A program made the translations under genes and the position numbers. Shown piece by piece: positions 12,217-26,900 of a stretch of DNA of 64,000 nucleotides; position 1 is the first letter of the stretch, and each line of letters begins with the position of its first letter. The stretch covers positions 39,406 through 103,405 of the forward strand of contig NW_019773981.1 in the NCBI RefSeq assembly GCF_001039355.2. The letters are read 5' to 3'. The notes below the pieces were generated by a model, which saw nothing but the letters and a program-made list of their open reading frames with translations, searched no databases and was not told the DNA's origin. Source of the DNA: Lingula anatina. Taxonomy: Eukaryota > Brachiopoda > Lingulata > Lingulida > Lingulidae.

Positions 12217-15200
12217 CTGAAACAAATGTAAAAAATTGAGACACTTAAATCTTATGGTACATTGACATCTCTGATTGTACGTCTAACTACACCCTTCAGA
12301 TCCTATGGCTTTTCAGGTTTTGCCTTAATTCTTTTCTTGTAAACATTCATTTTGTTGAGTTTCTGCTCACTTATAAGTTATGCCTTGTATATTTTTATTA
12401 GGGAGTTCAAAATTTTATGTTAAACTTTTTTCTTCCCATCCTCTGGCTTTTCACTTGGTCAATTTATTATTTTCTTGTAATCATTCATTTTTGGCTTTTT
12501 CGCTCACTAATGACTTGTATTCTTTTATTTATAAGTTTCAAATTTTATGTTACACAGGGTTTCATCAAGTCACCCACCTTTATAATTAGTTATGTAACTT
12601 AATAGTGTCTGATTAACTTTTAAATGATACCTCATGTGAACTAAAGTAGTGTCTTGATTGGTCAACTCACCCCTTGACTTTGTGGCGCCATCTGTGGGGG
12701 AGGTGGTTGGTAGCCGTACCCTCCAGGCGATCTTTCAGGCTCCTGTGCTGCATAATATTGCGTGCTTACAGGGGGCGCTGAAATTGATATAAAATGATCA
12801 AATTCTATTTCATTGTTATTTGTAAATTATTTACATGTGCACATAACATGAATGTAAGATTTGCCATTTTTGTAACCATGGTAACTTACATGATAACATC
12901 TGTAACATGGTACCAACACGACAATTATGGTATTGAAAAGTAGGAAAAATTATAAAAGAGAAATGTGTTATCTGTACGTGAAAAATTCACAGTTCAGCCT
13001 GTAACTGAAAACTGCATATTGTTGATGCTATTTGGTAAAAAGTTTCTGCAATAAAGAAAAAAACCCACACAGTTTTGTCTTACACAAGAGTTCACTGGAA
13101 ATAAAAATGGAACTGAATTAAAAATTATTTAAAAAGAAAATTTAGATTGCTAGCAAAAATGTGTAGTTTAAAGATTAATATCTTTCGTACTTTTATCTGT
13201 AGAATCTAGCCTTTCCAAGTAAAGACATCAGAAATGAAAGATGAAAAAACAAAAGGACCAAGCATGTTTTAAGACAGACATGCACAATACAATTACAATT
13301 CTGACAAAGTACACCTAACACAATTGTTTCAATATGACTTAAATTCTAATCAAGAATTTCGCTTGGAAAAAAAAAAACTACATTCATTTTATTTTATATT
13401 AAAATGTGTAAAGGATAACTGAATAGAAAGCATTTGCATTTAACTAATGGGGAAATAATTAACAGAAGTCGATTCTCAAATCAGGAGGGGCAACCAAGTT
13501 TTCGAACAATTCAAGATTCATGAAAAATCATGCAATGGTATCTAATATTAGTTAGAATATTAGAGAATAACACATCTATCAAACCTATGCAGAACATACA
13601 GTTGCAATGTTTCACACATGGGACTTTTTTTATGCCCCAGCAGCCAAAGACTGGTGTTCAGCTTCGTCATTAGTTCACATTTTACACAATGTTGCAACAA
13701 ACCCATTTTAAAAATATTATACATTGCATCCAACTATACACTTAATTCATGAACATTTTTTTTATAAAAAAAAGCACAAAAATTTCACAACGGTCCACAA
13801 AAGAATATAAGCTGTCTCTCATAAATGTGAAAAATGTCATGCCTAAATGAACACAACTGATGAAATGAGGATTCAAAAAGAAGTCACGAGACTCATGAAC
13901 AGGACAGAAAGAAAACATTTAACACCGATAAAAGATATGTGCAGGTAATTTAACATTGGAAGTTCATTACAAACACAAGAAGCAAAACGTAAAAAAAAAG
14001 GTTTCTGCTTGCAAAATCTGAAAAAGAATAAATCTACCTCTACCTAATGAAGCCAAAATGACATGCTACAAGTCCCTTCAATTTTGTTGGCACCTTCAGT
14101 TTGATGACAGCTACAAAATTGACAAAACTCTTGCAGTGTAAAGTCTCTCAGTCTTCTACCTGAATTTTGATTCCAAAGTATATTTGTATTACTGAGAGAG
14201 AGAGGAGAAAGAGAGACCAAATGACTTGCAGTATGTCAAAATGCTTCCATTCTCATATCTTTCAATTTAAAGCTATTAATATTTCAAATGCAGTTATGTG
14301 TATTTAGTGTTAGTTGAATTCTCCTGAAAAGGGGGAAGCAACTTGCTGGGTGCAGGCAGTGATAGTTTCTCAACTCCACTAAGCTAGGCACTATAAAACT
14401 GGAATAAAAATGTCAAAATAACTATCGACAACAGCATAGAATGGGGTCGAGCTGGAAGGGGCAGGGATGCTTAAACAAAAGGAATAATCACTGGTGGAAA
14501 GTTTTCAGACTTCTGTGGACTGTGGATAACTGACAGTGGTTTTATCACTTTTTCTTATTTGATTTGTCTTTTTCTGGTTGGGGTGGTGAGTTGCATTTAC
14601 CATTTTACTCTACCAATGAAAATCAAAATGACAACTGAAATTAAAGAAAGGGACAAATATAAAATGAGAAAGGAAGGACACACCAGAGGGTAAAAATAAT
14701 AGATAGGGGTACAAGAAGATTAGTTTCTTGTGCACATCTAATGATGGGGTGGCTTCTTCACTGAGGGGATGGATACATGAAAGGTGTTTGAAGGGGAAAA
14801 AAAAATGAAGAAATGAAAAGATGAGGTAAATAAAGAAAAGCCTGTTTGGACGAGAAGTGAAGGGTAGAAAGACATCTATGCTGTTGTCTGAAGCAAACGG
14901 TGTCACAATTACTGCTACAACTCAAGAAATCCTGCATATCCCAGCATGCCATGGGGAGAAAAAGCCCTCCCGACCTACTGACCCCTTGGGTTGAAGGCCA
15001 CTGGATTCCAACTGTAAAAGGTCTTGCCAAAATCTTCAGAAAACCAGAAAAAAGAAGTTCTTAATATTCAAGTACAAGCATTAAAAAAACCTAAAAAAGA
15101 ATGCATATGTAAACGGCACAATTTATTACAGCAAAAGTTAAGCCAATTCTATTTCAGACCCATTTCATATCTTGCATTACACTTATCTGTATGGAAACAC

Positions 15201-16897
15201 TTAACATTGGTCTTAACATATGATCATTATACACAGTTTTTGGCTCCCCTTAACAAGTTTCCTTCCAATAGTTTGGACCAATCAAAATGAAGCTTGTTTC
15301 CTAGCTGTGTTGAGCATGGGGGCTCCACTCTGGCAACTCTTTTATGCAACACAGGTATATAGATACAGATAAATGGAATGTGCAATGAGAAAAGGGCCTG
15401 TCTAATTTCAATTTCTTCACTTAATAATATACACCAGGGACTAATTACCTGAATAACTGTATAATGTCATGTATTTCACAAGATACAGAGATCTATGATA
15501 TCCCTCTTAAAAGCTTTTATANAGAGCGCATTCAAAACAGCAGACTAACAGATCCGCGGATCAAATATGGCTGACCCACTTGATTGCTTGTTGAGTAATC
15601 CCGTGGGGAATCTATTCAGTGTCTAATGGGGGAATTAAGCAGCAAGCTTTTTAGTGGGTTGCCACATTTGATCTGCCAATCTGTTAGTCCACTGTTTTGA
15701 ATGCTCTCATATTTGATTGTGGACTAGTAAGTATGTGGATCAAGTGGTTGTGAATGCGACCTTAAATAAGCCATATAGCCTTTCACAACATGGCTTACAT
15801 GAAAACAAATGTAGCAGAAAAAATAAGCAAATGTGTGAAGCAAAAAAGAAAAAAATGACAATAACTCAGGGTTCATATCAGTTTTTTCATGACAAAAAGA
15901 AGTAAAACTGTTTGGTGGCTCTCATGAAATCCAGATCAGCCCACAATTGGTCTTAAATCACATTGAAGTGTGTACACGTTGTACAGATTAAGTGATGAAC
16001 ACTGATAAAGCACACATCAGCCAATGTCCCTTTTTACTGTACATGTGTGAATTATTATGGCTGCATAGACCTATAGCTAGCTCAGCTTAAGAGTCCATTC
16101 CCATAGATTTAGATTGATCCATCTAGAACGACCTAACTCCCTTGGGGTTCACGCTAAATTGCAGTCAGCCGAGCGTGCACGGTAGTTAATTACCCCCTTA
16201 CAGCTTTTAGAAGGTGGGACAGACGCTAAAGCCGACTAAGTTGACAGTAATCTAGTGAGGCTCTCCACAGGGATAGATCGAACTAAAATCTGTGGGAATG
16301 GGGTCTAATACTTGCCTCCATTTTACAATATAATCTCAGTCGCAAGTTGAGAGACCAAAGTTCTAGTCAACTGATCTGTAATAAATCTGTAGTTTGTGAC
16401 TAAAAAATAACAGTTTGATCCAAAACACTAGCCATTTCAGACTTTTTGGTGGAACAGGCTCAATGCCTATCTAGACATTACCTACTTCTAATCATCCTGA
16501 GTCAAATCGGACCAATTTTTATGGTCTTAAAGTTCAGTCCACCTTTCAGCTACCAAACCTCTTTTGTGTTATATTAAGAAATAATAAACCATTTGAAATA
16601 GTGATCAGGTTGGTACTAAAACCCTGCATTTGTTACTTGAACCTTAGTCACTGGTCTTTGATGTCAGACTAATAAATCTGCCATCTGACTGATAAAAAAA
16701 TTGAATTTGACAAATTGACTAGTCCAATCAGACAAGTGGAAATTACAGCTGTCATTTTAGATTAATCTTCCATTATCTACATAATGTCATATTCGAATAC
16801 ATGTTAATTTTGATTTGCACTGGAAGCTTAGTATACTGAAGCCCACCTACTAATCCCAGTGAACACTGGGCTGAAAAGTTCAAGGTTAAGACTATAT

Positions 16898-16951
<54 letters not shown>

Positions 16952-19900
16952 CCTGGTTTGAAAATACAGGTATGCAAAATAATTAATTTCCTATATAATA
17001 TATTATGCAATAATCATATCGCAACATGATAGGTACCCAGTTGCTGGTGCTAAGCAGAAGCACATCAGAAGCATAAATACATGAATATATCTCTCGGCTA
17101 TTCATTATATAGTAATAAAGCTGTCTCCCACACAGTATCTGTTCCAGTCCTATATTGTGATTTTTTTTTTTTTTGGGGGGGGGGGGGGGGGTAATTGGCC
17201 TGCTATATTGTGCCAAAAAGAGTTTTATGTAGCATTATCCACTGAAAGAACAGCAACTGAAAGAGAACCACACTGTAACTTTGGTGTTTTAAGCTCTGTG
17301 TTTAAAGGTCCTACAGTTTGAAAGGATGCATATTTTTAACTTTGAACCTCCTCCAAAACAATCCAGGGCACATTTGAAACAATTGTTTGTCAAATAGGCA
17401 TGTCTATCCAAATAGATGGAAGTCTAGAAAAGACCTGTGTTCAGAGATAGTAAATGCAGCTTCACATTCCTCATATAGATGTAAGCACTGTTGGAGGCTA
17501 ATACAGGTGGGTTAGGGGGAGGGGTGGTCATGGAAAAGAATTCCTGGCAAATTTCATTTCATAAATTACAGAGATGTGGATAATCTTTTCAATCAATTTA
17601 ATGTCAGAGTGATCCTCCCCTCTGTCAATCAATGTCACAGTGATCCTCCCCTCTGTCAATCAATGTATAAGCAATCCTCTCCTCTGTTGATCAATGCTAC
17701 AGTGATCTTCCTTTGGGTTGATCAAATGACCCTCCCTCTGTCAATCAATGTAACAGTGACCCTCCCTTCTGTCAATCAATGCCACCCCCCTCAAATTAAT
17801 GGCACAGTGATTCTCACCCCTAAATTATTGAACTAAATTAAAATTTCTGTATAACCAAACCAGCTTTATCAAAATAATCAATAGAACAAAAAGTAACTCA
17901 CTTCTTATCATCACCTAATGACTTACATAGCAAAATATCAACTGAATTCCATACATAGCACATTTATAATACCACTCAGCCTCTCAGGTTTTGTGTTAAC
18001 ATCTAAAGCAATGATTTATGATCCAACAGCCAAAAAGAAATGTACCTTACATCTATGTTTACTTAAATTAATAGATTTATACGACTCTATTCCTCATTTT
18101 CCTCTATGAGCCATTTATTGATGTTTATGATCTTCCCAGAATTTGTAGCAAAATATACCGAGCATTTTAACCATCTCATGCAGCAGACGGCATATTTTTG
18201 CATATTTGCAATATGATCATACAAACAATTGCTGAAATTTCATGATAATTTTCACTGATTAATTATAATTATTCCAATTATAATTGTAATTAATTATAAT
18301 TATTATTTCAATTACAATTGAGATTTTTAAACCAAACTGTTGAAATTTTCAAGATGCAGACTGAGCACTTGCCTAACAGGTAATGGCAAGATTTTTTTTT
18401 CTCTTTCAAAGACACTAACTACTTTGACTGAATCTTTGCCAGCTGTGTAGGGCCTCTACTGTTTAACTCAACTTTGCATGCATTTAATGTTAAACATGGC
18501 CAGTGTTGAAGAAAAAATTACATCTGCACCTTGAATATTTCATTATCACTTTTCAACACGCTTATATGTATAGAGTAGAAGATTAACAAGATATTTCAGA
18601 AAAAGAAATTTGAAAATTGATAATTTTACATCATGCAAAATTATGCCACCTTGCTTTGCTGTAAGCAAAAGGGTTTGATATAATCAATTTCCATAGAATT
18701 AGGCAATATTAAGACGACTTGCTTTTTTATAATGCCATGCAGTTTAATCTCCCTTGTCTTCAATGTTATAGATTGAGATTTCTACATCCAATGCAGATCA
18801 ATGGAAAGCCATTTAACATTCAAACCACAAGAATAAAAATGAATAATAATGAAGACAAAGGAGTTTATTTGCCATGATATCTGACATTGGTAAATTCATA
18901 CTTGTTTCCAAGAATCAGTGTGATTTCCCCAGATCCCTGGCTCATGTGTGGTTCCATTCCATAAGATCAACCTACCTTCTTGTAGAACATCCTCGATTCC
19001 AAGCTCCGAGTCTCCAATCTGGCCCTCTCCTAAATCTACAGGCTCGAGACAAGCATCAATTTCATTTTCTGTTTCATTATCAAGAGTTTCAACTGTATCA
19101 GGTGTCTCATCAATAAGAGCTGGTTCAGATTTAGAAAGAGGCTCAGATATTTCAGGAGGCTCTGATTCAGTCAAAGGCTCTTCTAAAGTTAAAACAGTCA
19201 AAATGCTAAATACTTATTCCATTAAATATTCTTTTAACTACTTGTAGGCTGCAGTGAATTTCTCAACATGGTGAACCTTTCTCTTAATACAGAAACTATA
19301 CCTCTTTTGCACAAGTTTTTACTTTACTTAAATGTTAGGTGTTAGGCAATAACAACCACTGTTAGTAAGTCAAACCATCTGTTTCCTTTCCCTTTCCCCT
19401 ACCATTAGTACTTTAAGTCTTTATAAAGTCAACATTTTTGATAAAAGAGATACTTGTATGAAATGTTTCATACCTTGCTCTTGCTGCTGGACATAACCGC
19501 CACTGGGGCGTACGGGCTGATGCTGGGGTGATGATGGCGGCGGAGGCTGGTACTGCTGCGGTGGAGGCTGCTGATAGCCTATAGTAGGTAGATAAAAACA
19601 GCATGAAAATAATCAGGATTGTAACCCTTGTTAATATTCCACATTTTTTCCCTTTTTCATGTTTTAGGAGGAAAAAATTAAACAAGTTTTCATTCATATT
19701 TCTCTTCTTTGTAATCCTTAAATAAACTCATTATGTGATGTCATGTTGGTTTTATTTATTTATTATTTATTTTTTTATAGCCAAATACATCTGTCTTTAA
19801 TTCCTATTTATTTGTGAAAATATGCATACACATCTCTTGGTAATTTCCATGTGAAAACAGTCGACAAAATAAAATAAAATAAAAAATGAAATTAAAAAGT

Positions 19901-22900
19901 AGGACAGAGAGGGGCAGGAGGAATATAGGTGCAAGGGGTTAACACATGTTTAAGGTCCTAAAAGGGGCAAACAAAAGACAAAGCATTAACACCATTTTAT
20001 GAAAAAAAAACAAAAAAAAACAAAGAAAAACATTTACAAATGAAAATGAGCTGTGCTTAACAAGACAAAAAAGGAAAAGGTATAAATCAATTCAGAGGGA
20101 TACGCTGAAAATAATTATTCACAACAAGGTGCAATAAGCATGCTTTTGTGTGTAAGTAGATAACACCTAAAAAAAAAGAAAAATAATCAAATGAAATTAC
20201 AGAATAAAAGATGACTAAAAAAACTTTCATTTCATTTATCCAAGGTCAATTTTTCACTTGATCTTGCTCTTTACACTGCTCCTGAACTGGCCATCTTAAA
20301 ACACAATATTATGTCCATGCAAAAGAACAAACAAACAGTTTGTTGCAAAAAATTTACTTAAAAAGTAGAAAATGGGTATGGAACAAATGGGTATGAATCT
20401 ATAATCACGTGGCATGCATTTACGTGCCTCATGCAGAGTTTTTCGGAGACTACGTTACCTTGCCCCGTTGAAGAAACACCACCAGCTAAGGAACCATAAT
20501 TTTCATTCACCGGGTCATAATCAGCGATTGAACCTACTTTCCTGCGATCCTGAGGTTGCGTCTCAACTGCAGTAAGAAGAGAAAGCCACCCAAGCCTTGT
20601 TAGTAGGCAAAGAATAAGGGGTATAAAACAAATTAAGCATCAAAACACGGAGATGGAGGAAAATGATGGAGAAGTGCACGTGCTGGCAGTGTTTGGCTAA
20701 GGAGGAGAGGAAGTTTGAAGATCAGTCATGCTTATTTGTATATCTGTCATTTGTCCATCCGTCTGATCAGTCCGTTTTGAGATAAGTTTTACCTTCTCAG
20801 TCTGTATACATGTGTATAATAATGTTGTTAAATTCTAAAATACATTGTAGTTTCCACTAAACTTTGAACCTGACATGAAAGACCCTGACTTTCTGAGAAA
20901 GTGAGGAACAAATTTACATGAAAGAGAATGAAAAAGCATAAAAAATGCAGAAACAAAACACTAATTTTGGGTACATGACCAAACATGTTCTCAGGCACAA
21001 AGTGCAACTTTGGTACGCCTCCTTTCTAGCGAAACACTGCATACGTGACAACACATGATTTTCGTACTCTCTCCCATTTTGTGAGTGTTGTCTAGTTTGT
21101 TCTTTAGTTGCTGTCAATCCAGGTAATGATATAATGACTTTTTCTTGTCTTAGGCCAAAAAAAGCCTCAGATTTAACATACTACTCAAAATGGCCTAAAC
21201 AGAGAAGTCTCCCCCCCAAAAAAAATAAATAAATAAATAAAAATCCCCTAACCGTCTGTGGACATCTTACCCCATGGGTTTTCAATCTTTGGCTTCTGTC
21301 CTTAACACATATGCTTGACTTTCAAACGTAATCATAAAATAGAAAGTACCACAGCCACCAGAGCCAAAATTTCAATTATATTGATAATACACATTCATTT
21401 TGTTGCAAATACAAGGTAGCATCCTATATGCCAAACGTGAATTTTAGAAAGATGCACGAAAGAGTTGTTGAAAACAAAATGCAAGCCTTACACATTTTCA
21501 TGTTAGTTTTCTTCAGTAATTACCTTAAAATCCTATTTTCCAAACCCAACATTACAACACATTTCCCATCAAAACGTACATGACACCACTTTCCTTTATG
21601 GATGCAAAATTACCCACTCAAGACAATCAGTACTCAAACAGCAACAAAAACAACCCATACAACACTTACAAGCAATTGAACATAGATTTTTGATCATTAA
21701 AGAAACGAGACAATTATTGGTAAGATAAGAAATTTCTGGCAAAACTATATAAATAAATAAATAAATAAATGAAAAAATTCAAGGCAATGAAAATCTACCA
21801 CCACACAATCTACAGGTATCTGCACAAAAATCTACATTATACCTTGAAGGTAAGTTAATTTAAAGATGTGATCAAAATGCCGCAGTTTTTTTTTTTTTTT
21901 CTTCTTAAGTATAAACTTTCAGGATTAATGGTAATCATATCAATAAGTCCCCCTCCAAAAACATCTTTCTGTATGTCATAAAAAAAAGTTTTAAAACACA
22001 CAACACTCCTTATTTTCACTGCACTAATTTCATTAAAACAAAGCATCTGCCTTCATAAGTTCAAAAGAGCTTTTGCACTGGAGCTCTTGTTCAGTGTGTT
22101 TGTGTGTGTGTGAGGGTATGCATGCAATCATGTGTGTGTGTGTGTGTGTGCATGCGTGTGTGTGTGTGTGCATGCATGCGTGTGTGAATGTTATTTCTAC
22201 AATTTATTAACAAAGTGCTATCATCAAGTTCTATATGAACACCCAGTATACCTCTTCCAGAGTTATACACTTGTGTGCTCTGCACTTTAGCACTGTACGG
22301 CGAGGGGCGGGCTTCCTCTCTCATCATCGGGTCGTAATCGGCCAGGGAGCCAGGCTGGCGACGGTAGGGCTGGTTTGCAGGCATTGGTTGCCCTGGAAGG
22401 GAGAGCAAATATGGTGGAATGAGGGTTGAGACTTTTCATGGTGTGGCATATTAGCAGATTAGCAAGGATGCATTGAGACCGCTCTAACATAATTTCAGAT
22501 AATTCCATTAAAAAAATAAAAATAAATGATTGAAATTTTGTCACAAATTTTGCATTTCAATACTGAGCATTATCAAATTTTGACTCCAAAGATATTTCTG
22601 AGCTGACCTCTGAATAGCAATTTTGAGGACTAGATTGTAATTTTAGTATAAAAATGGGTGACTTCATCAATTAATATAGTACAATATCAAATGCCCAGTA
22701 GACTCCACATAGCTCAATTTAACATTCATCTTAAATTTTGAAGAACAGACTTTTCTCTTTGGTATTGGCTAAAACTTAAGAATATTGCCAACTTTGAATT
22801 TCCATTTTGAACTAATTTTTCCGGTCCTAAAGAGTCCGAGCTATGTGGAGTCTACTATATTTGACCTCAATTGCCTTTCATCATGGAAGTGAAGTGTATG

Positions 22901-23898
22901 CAAGCCTTCCAAATGTGTACTGACGTACAGACAAGTATGGTACTACTCCATATACCACATGCACTAGGGGGATAATACTGTACGGAACTTTTCACATCGA
23001 GTGTTATACTTAACTGGACCAGTACAACTCTACAGGGTTTTTACTTTGGACAGTGTTTCAGGTATTTACTAGTTCTTTACAAATCCCCTTCCTGCTATAA
23101 ATTTATAAATTGGTTGTGTCGAGTGATAAGGCTCCGTTAGTGGTCTGGTCCAGCTTAGTATACATATCGATGCAAAAAAGGGACTAATTTTCAGTTAAAC
23201 TGCTTGTCATGACGAAATTTCAAAGCCTGAACATGCTTTCAACCATTACCCAAGGTCACAAACCCAAGTTCTACTCAAAATTTTAAAACTGATTGCATTC
23301 ACATGATAACATCCTTTCTGAGAATATAATATAGATGTTACTCTATCTTTTCAATGGAGGAAATTGTGAATTTTACAGATAACGTATTTAAAGTCATGAT
23401 TTCTCAAAATTAGAACATTTCTTTTAAGTGGTAGCAACAACACTTAAAAGCAAGCTACTCTACAGTTCTGTTCTATGCATTAAAAGCACCACAAATGCTT
23501 CATAGAAATATAATTTTTGTGATTATGAAATTAAGTATCTTAAAGTTTGATTATTTTTTGCCCATTGAAAAGATTGAATAATTACTGTTATAGTTTTGCA
23601 ATGCAGATATCATTATTAAAAGCTCCATCTAAAAAGAACTTGCTTTCGCAAATGGGTGAAAGAGATATAAAAACTTTTAAGACTTCAGCCAACGCCTTTT
23701 CATATCATCTGAAACCAGCCATATCTAAGCAAGATTTGTGCATGACTTTAAGATATAAACATAAGTTTTTGGAAATAGATATCTGTACATTGTGTCAAGG
23801 TATTGCTGTTTTTTCAACGATAACAATTAATCAATAGTATATCATGTCCATTTTCATTATTAAGTTATGTGTTTCTTTAACTTGCAAATCTGTTAAGT

Positions 23899-23960
<62 letters not shown>

Positions 23961-26900
23961 AAACAAAATAAAATTATAAAAGAACAGGGGTCATTTAAGG
24001 GATATGTGCATGCCAAGTTATTCTAAAAGTTGAATTTGGTAAACACAGAATGGGGACACACCAAAACAAAGCAGGCATTTTACATGAGACTGTTTGGAGA
24101 ATTCAATTTAAGAATATGGATGTTTCAAAGAACAGTTAAAAAAAAAAGTGGGCTTGTTATTTACATTCACTCAAAAGTTTTATCCTGTTATTTCAGTTTT
24201 AAATTAATGCAACAGAGATAAGATCTACCAATAATGTTTTTATCTATTTCTAGCAAAATGGCCAAAATTTGTTTTACAAGACAGAGATGCAGAAATTTAA
24301 AATGCCTTTAGGGAATTTCTCAGTCATTCTACAACATTCATAAAAGATTAAATTTCAGATAGCATGCTATTCATCATCTTTCAAGAATTATTTATAAATA
24401 AAGAATACTGTTAGTAAATATTCCATTTCCACTGTAACGTAAATCAACACCCACCACAAATATTTTTTTATATACATTTTCCATTCATTTGAAAGGACTA
24501 TTTTCAGCACAGATTGCAATTATATCATTTTTTTCACATAATAGAAAAAAAACATTGGTTTCAACAAAACTTGTCAATCTATACATGTATATCTATTAAG
24601 AGGGGATTCAGAACAAGTCGATCTGCCAACTAACAGATCCGTGGATCAAAAATGGCTGACCCATATTAATGCAGAGCCCACTAATCTGGTCTCCCGGCCT
24701 CCCCACACGCCATTAAACAAATTAAATCACAGCTCCAAGGTTTAATTGCTAGACACCTGCAGGGATGGGGTGCAGGGACACCATTAGCGGATTAGCCAGC
24801 TGTGCTTTAATGTGGCCGGTCAGCCATATTTGATCCGCAGATCAATTAGTCCTCGGATCAACTCATTCAGAATGCCCTCTAAGCTGGAACTTTGTTCATG
24901 GTGGTATATTATAAGTTGTGTAATAACTAAAAAGTGTCCCTACTGTCTTGTGGTGCATATCCTGGAGGCGGGGCAGAACCAACATCATACTCTGTAACAA
25001 AGACGGAAGGGGATCATCAACGGAAAAGGGGGTGGAAGAAGGTTGGGAGAATGGGAGGAGAGAGAGAGAGAAAGAGAGAGAGATGTGAGAGAGAGGGAGA
25101 GGTGCAGAGAAAGGTGATTAAGACCACAATTATGAACATTCTCCCTTACAATCACAGATGCACACACACACACACGCACACACACAATTGTGGCCCTTGA
25201 TAATAATAACAAAACTGAAATAAATAAGATGAATAAAAATCTAGTTGTACCAACAAAAGGAAAGGAAAGGGATAAAACATAAAATACCTACTATAATATA
25301 ATATAACAACCAAAATAAGACAAATGAAGTTTTTAGATAAATCAAATTTTATCAATTTGAATAAACATTTCTATCCATGTCTCATTTGATATTATTTCAC
25401 TAGACATTTTTATTTACATCAGTGTGACTAAAACATTTATATCACAATTAACTAAGACTCTTCTTATTCAATGTTTGATCAATTAACTGAATTCATGTCT
25501 GATTAATGAAAAAGCCAAACTAACACCGTTTAGTTTAAAGACACTAATAGCTTTCAGACAGAAATAAAGCCAACTATTTTCATAATTAATATCATTTTAC
25601 CATTATTGCTAATCAAACAATTGATTGTATGATATTTTTTTTACTCATTCAATTTTTTCAAAAATTATTTTCTTGATCAGTGTAAGAAGAAAATGTTCTA
25701 GCCCTAAATCTATATATACTAGGTATTTTAGTTGCAGAAATCGTCCATTCTGGATTCCTAAACCAAGAAATACCAATTATCCAGACCATATTTAAGAATA
25801 TGCTTTGGGTTCATAGAAGGCAGTAAATTAAAATATAAAACATTTGAATTATAGGCTGTGATATTAATCTTAAGCCTACTTGATATGGCTTCTAAGTTGG
25901 ATAGTTTCAGAAAACCTTGAAAGCCAAGATCAAAGCAAGAATAAAATGTTACTTTTCTAAGAATATGGCAAAGGAGAAAAACAGAGATCAAAGCAAGAGG
26001 AATGCATTCTCTGGCATTTGAATACCCAATATATTACGTGGGCCTCATACAAGTACTGTAATCATTGGTGAAAACTGAAGTGCATATACTTATTTGCTTT
26101 AAAGAGTAAAGCAAGCAGTATATCCATCCTCCCTCATTCAGATGCATGCAACAGATCATCATTATCACACATTAAATAATGCATCATGGGATATCATTTA
26201 AAATAAAGGAAATCTCTTGAACAATTAAGTTATGGAAAGAGTGGAATTTATGGAGAACAAAACCATTCAAGGTTTACAATTTGCTGAAAGAATCATGATG
26301 GTGACAAATAAAGTAACTGTAATTCTGGGATTCCTCTTCTGGTTGGGAAATTGGAAAAGTTAAATAAATTTAACAAACTAGGTTTCCATTGGGCAGCAAA
26401 AAACCTTGACCAATAACAAAGCAAAGGTGGGAGCTATATCTAAGAAGATTGTCAATTTACCCTGGTCAGGACGCCTCTGTTCCATCTCTGCCTTCCTCTC
26501 CAATTCCCCATGATAAGCCACGTTACTGATGTTCTGGGATAACTTCTTCACGCGAAGGTTCTCTGGATCGTCTGCCACAGATATTTTGCTTCCCTTCTGC
26601 TTTTCGAAATCTTGATGGTACTTGATCTAGAAATGATTACACCATGACTTAATCCCATGACTCAATAGTTCAAATGAGGGAAATGTATCTAAGCTAAGTA
26701 GGATGTATCTCAGTTATATGGCTTTTTAGTTCAATTATCTCACATACTCTGACATTTTGCCTTTGTCAAATTCCTGCCCCCCCCCTCCCCCTTAACAGAG
26801 ATTTAATAGAAAGGTCAGTGCCAACTGCAGCACAACTGACACAATTAAGCAAATATCGATTGAGCCAGTTTCAGAGAGGATATATAGTTTCACTAATGGC

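Larger units (their letters stand above)
12778..18975 (-). other. Large LASP intron with MITEs and simple repeats
   Basis: A 6.2-kb intron. It holds two Harbinger-like MITEs (15523-15706 and 16091-16305), a CT/TA microsatellite, a T/G homopolymer pair and a 33-bp-type minisatellite at 17600-17800. No additional exon was recognised. Confidence 0.7.
22393..24943 (-). other. LASP intron with two transposon-like elements
   Basis: Contains an inverted-repeat element at 22697-22856, an AAT microsatellite at 23902-23958 and a MITE at 24600-24879. No exon recognised. Confidence 0.7.
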
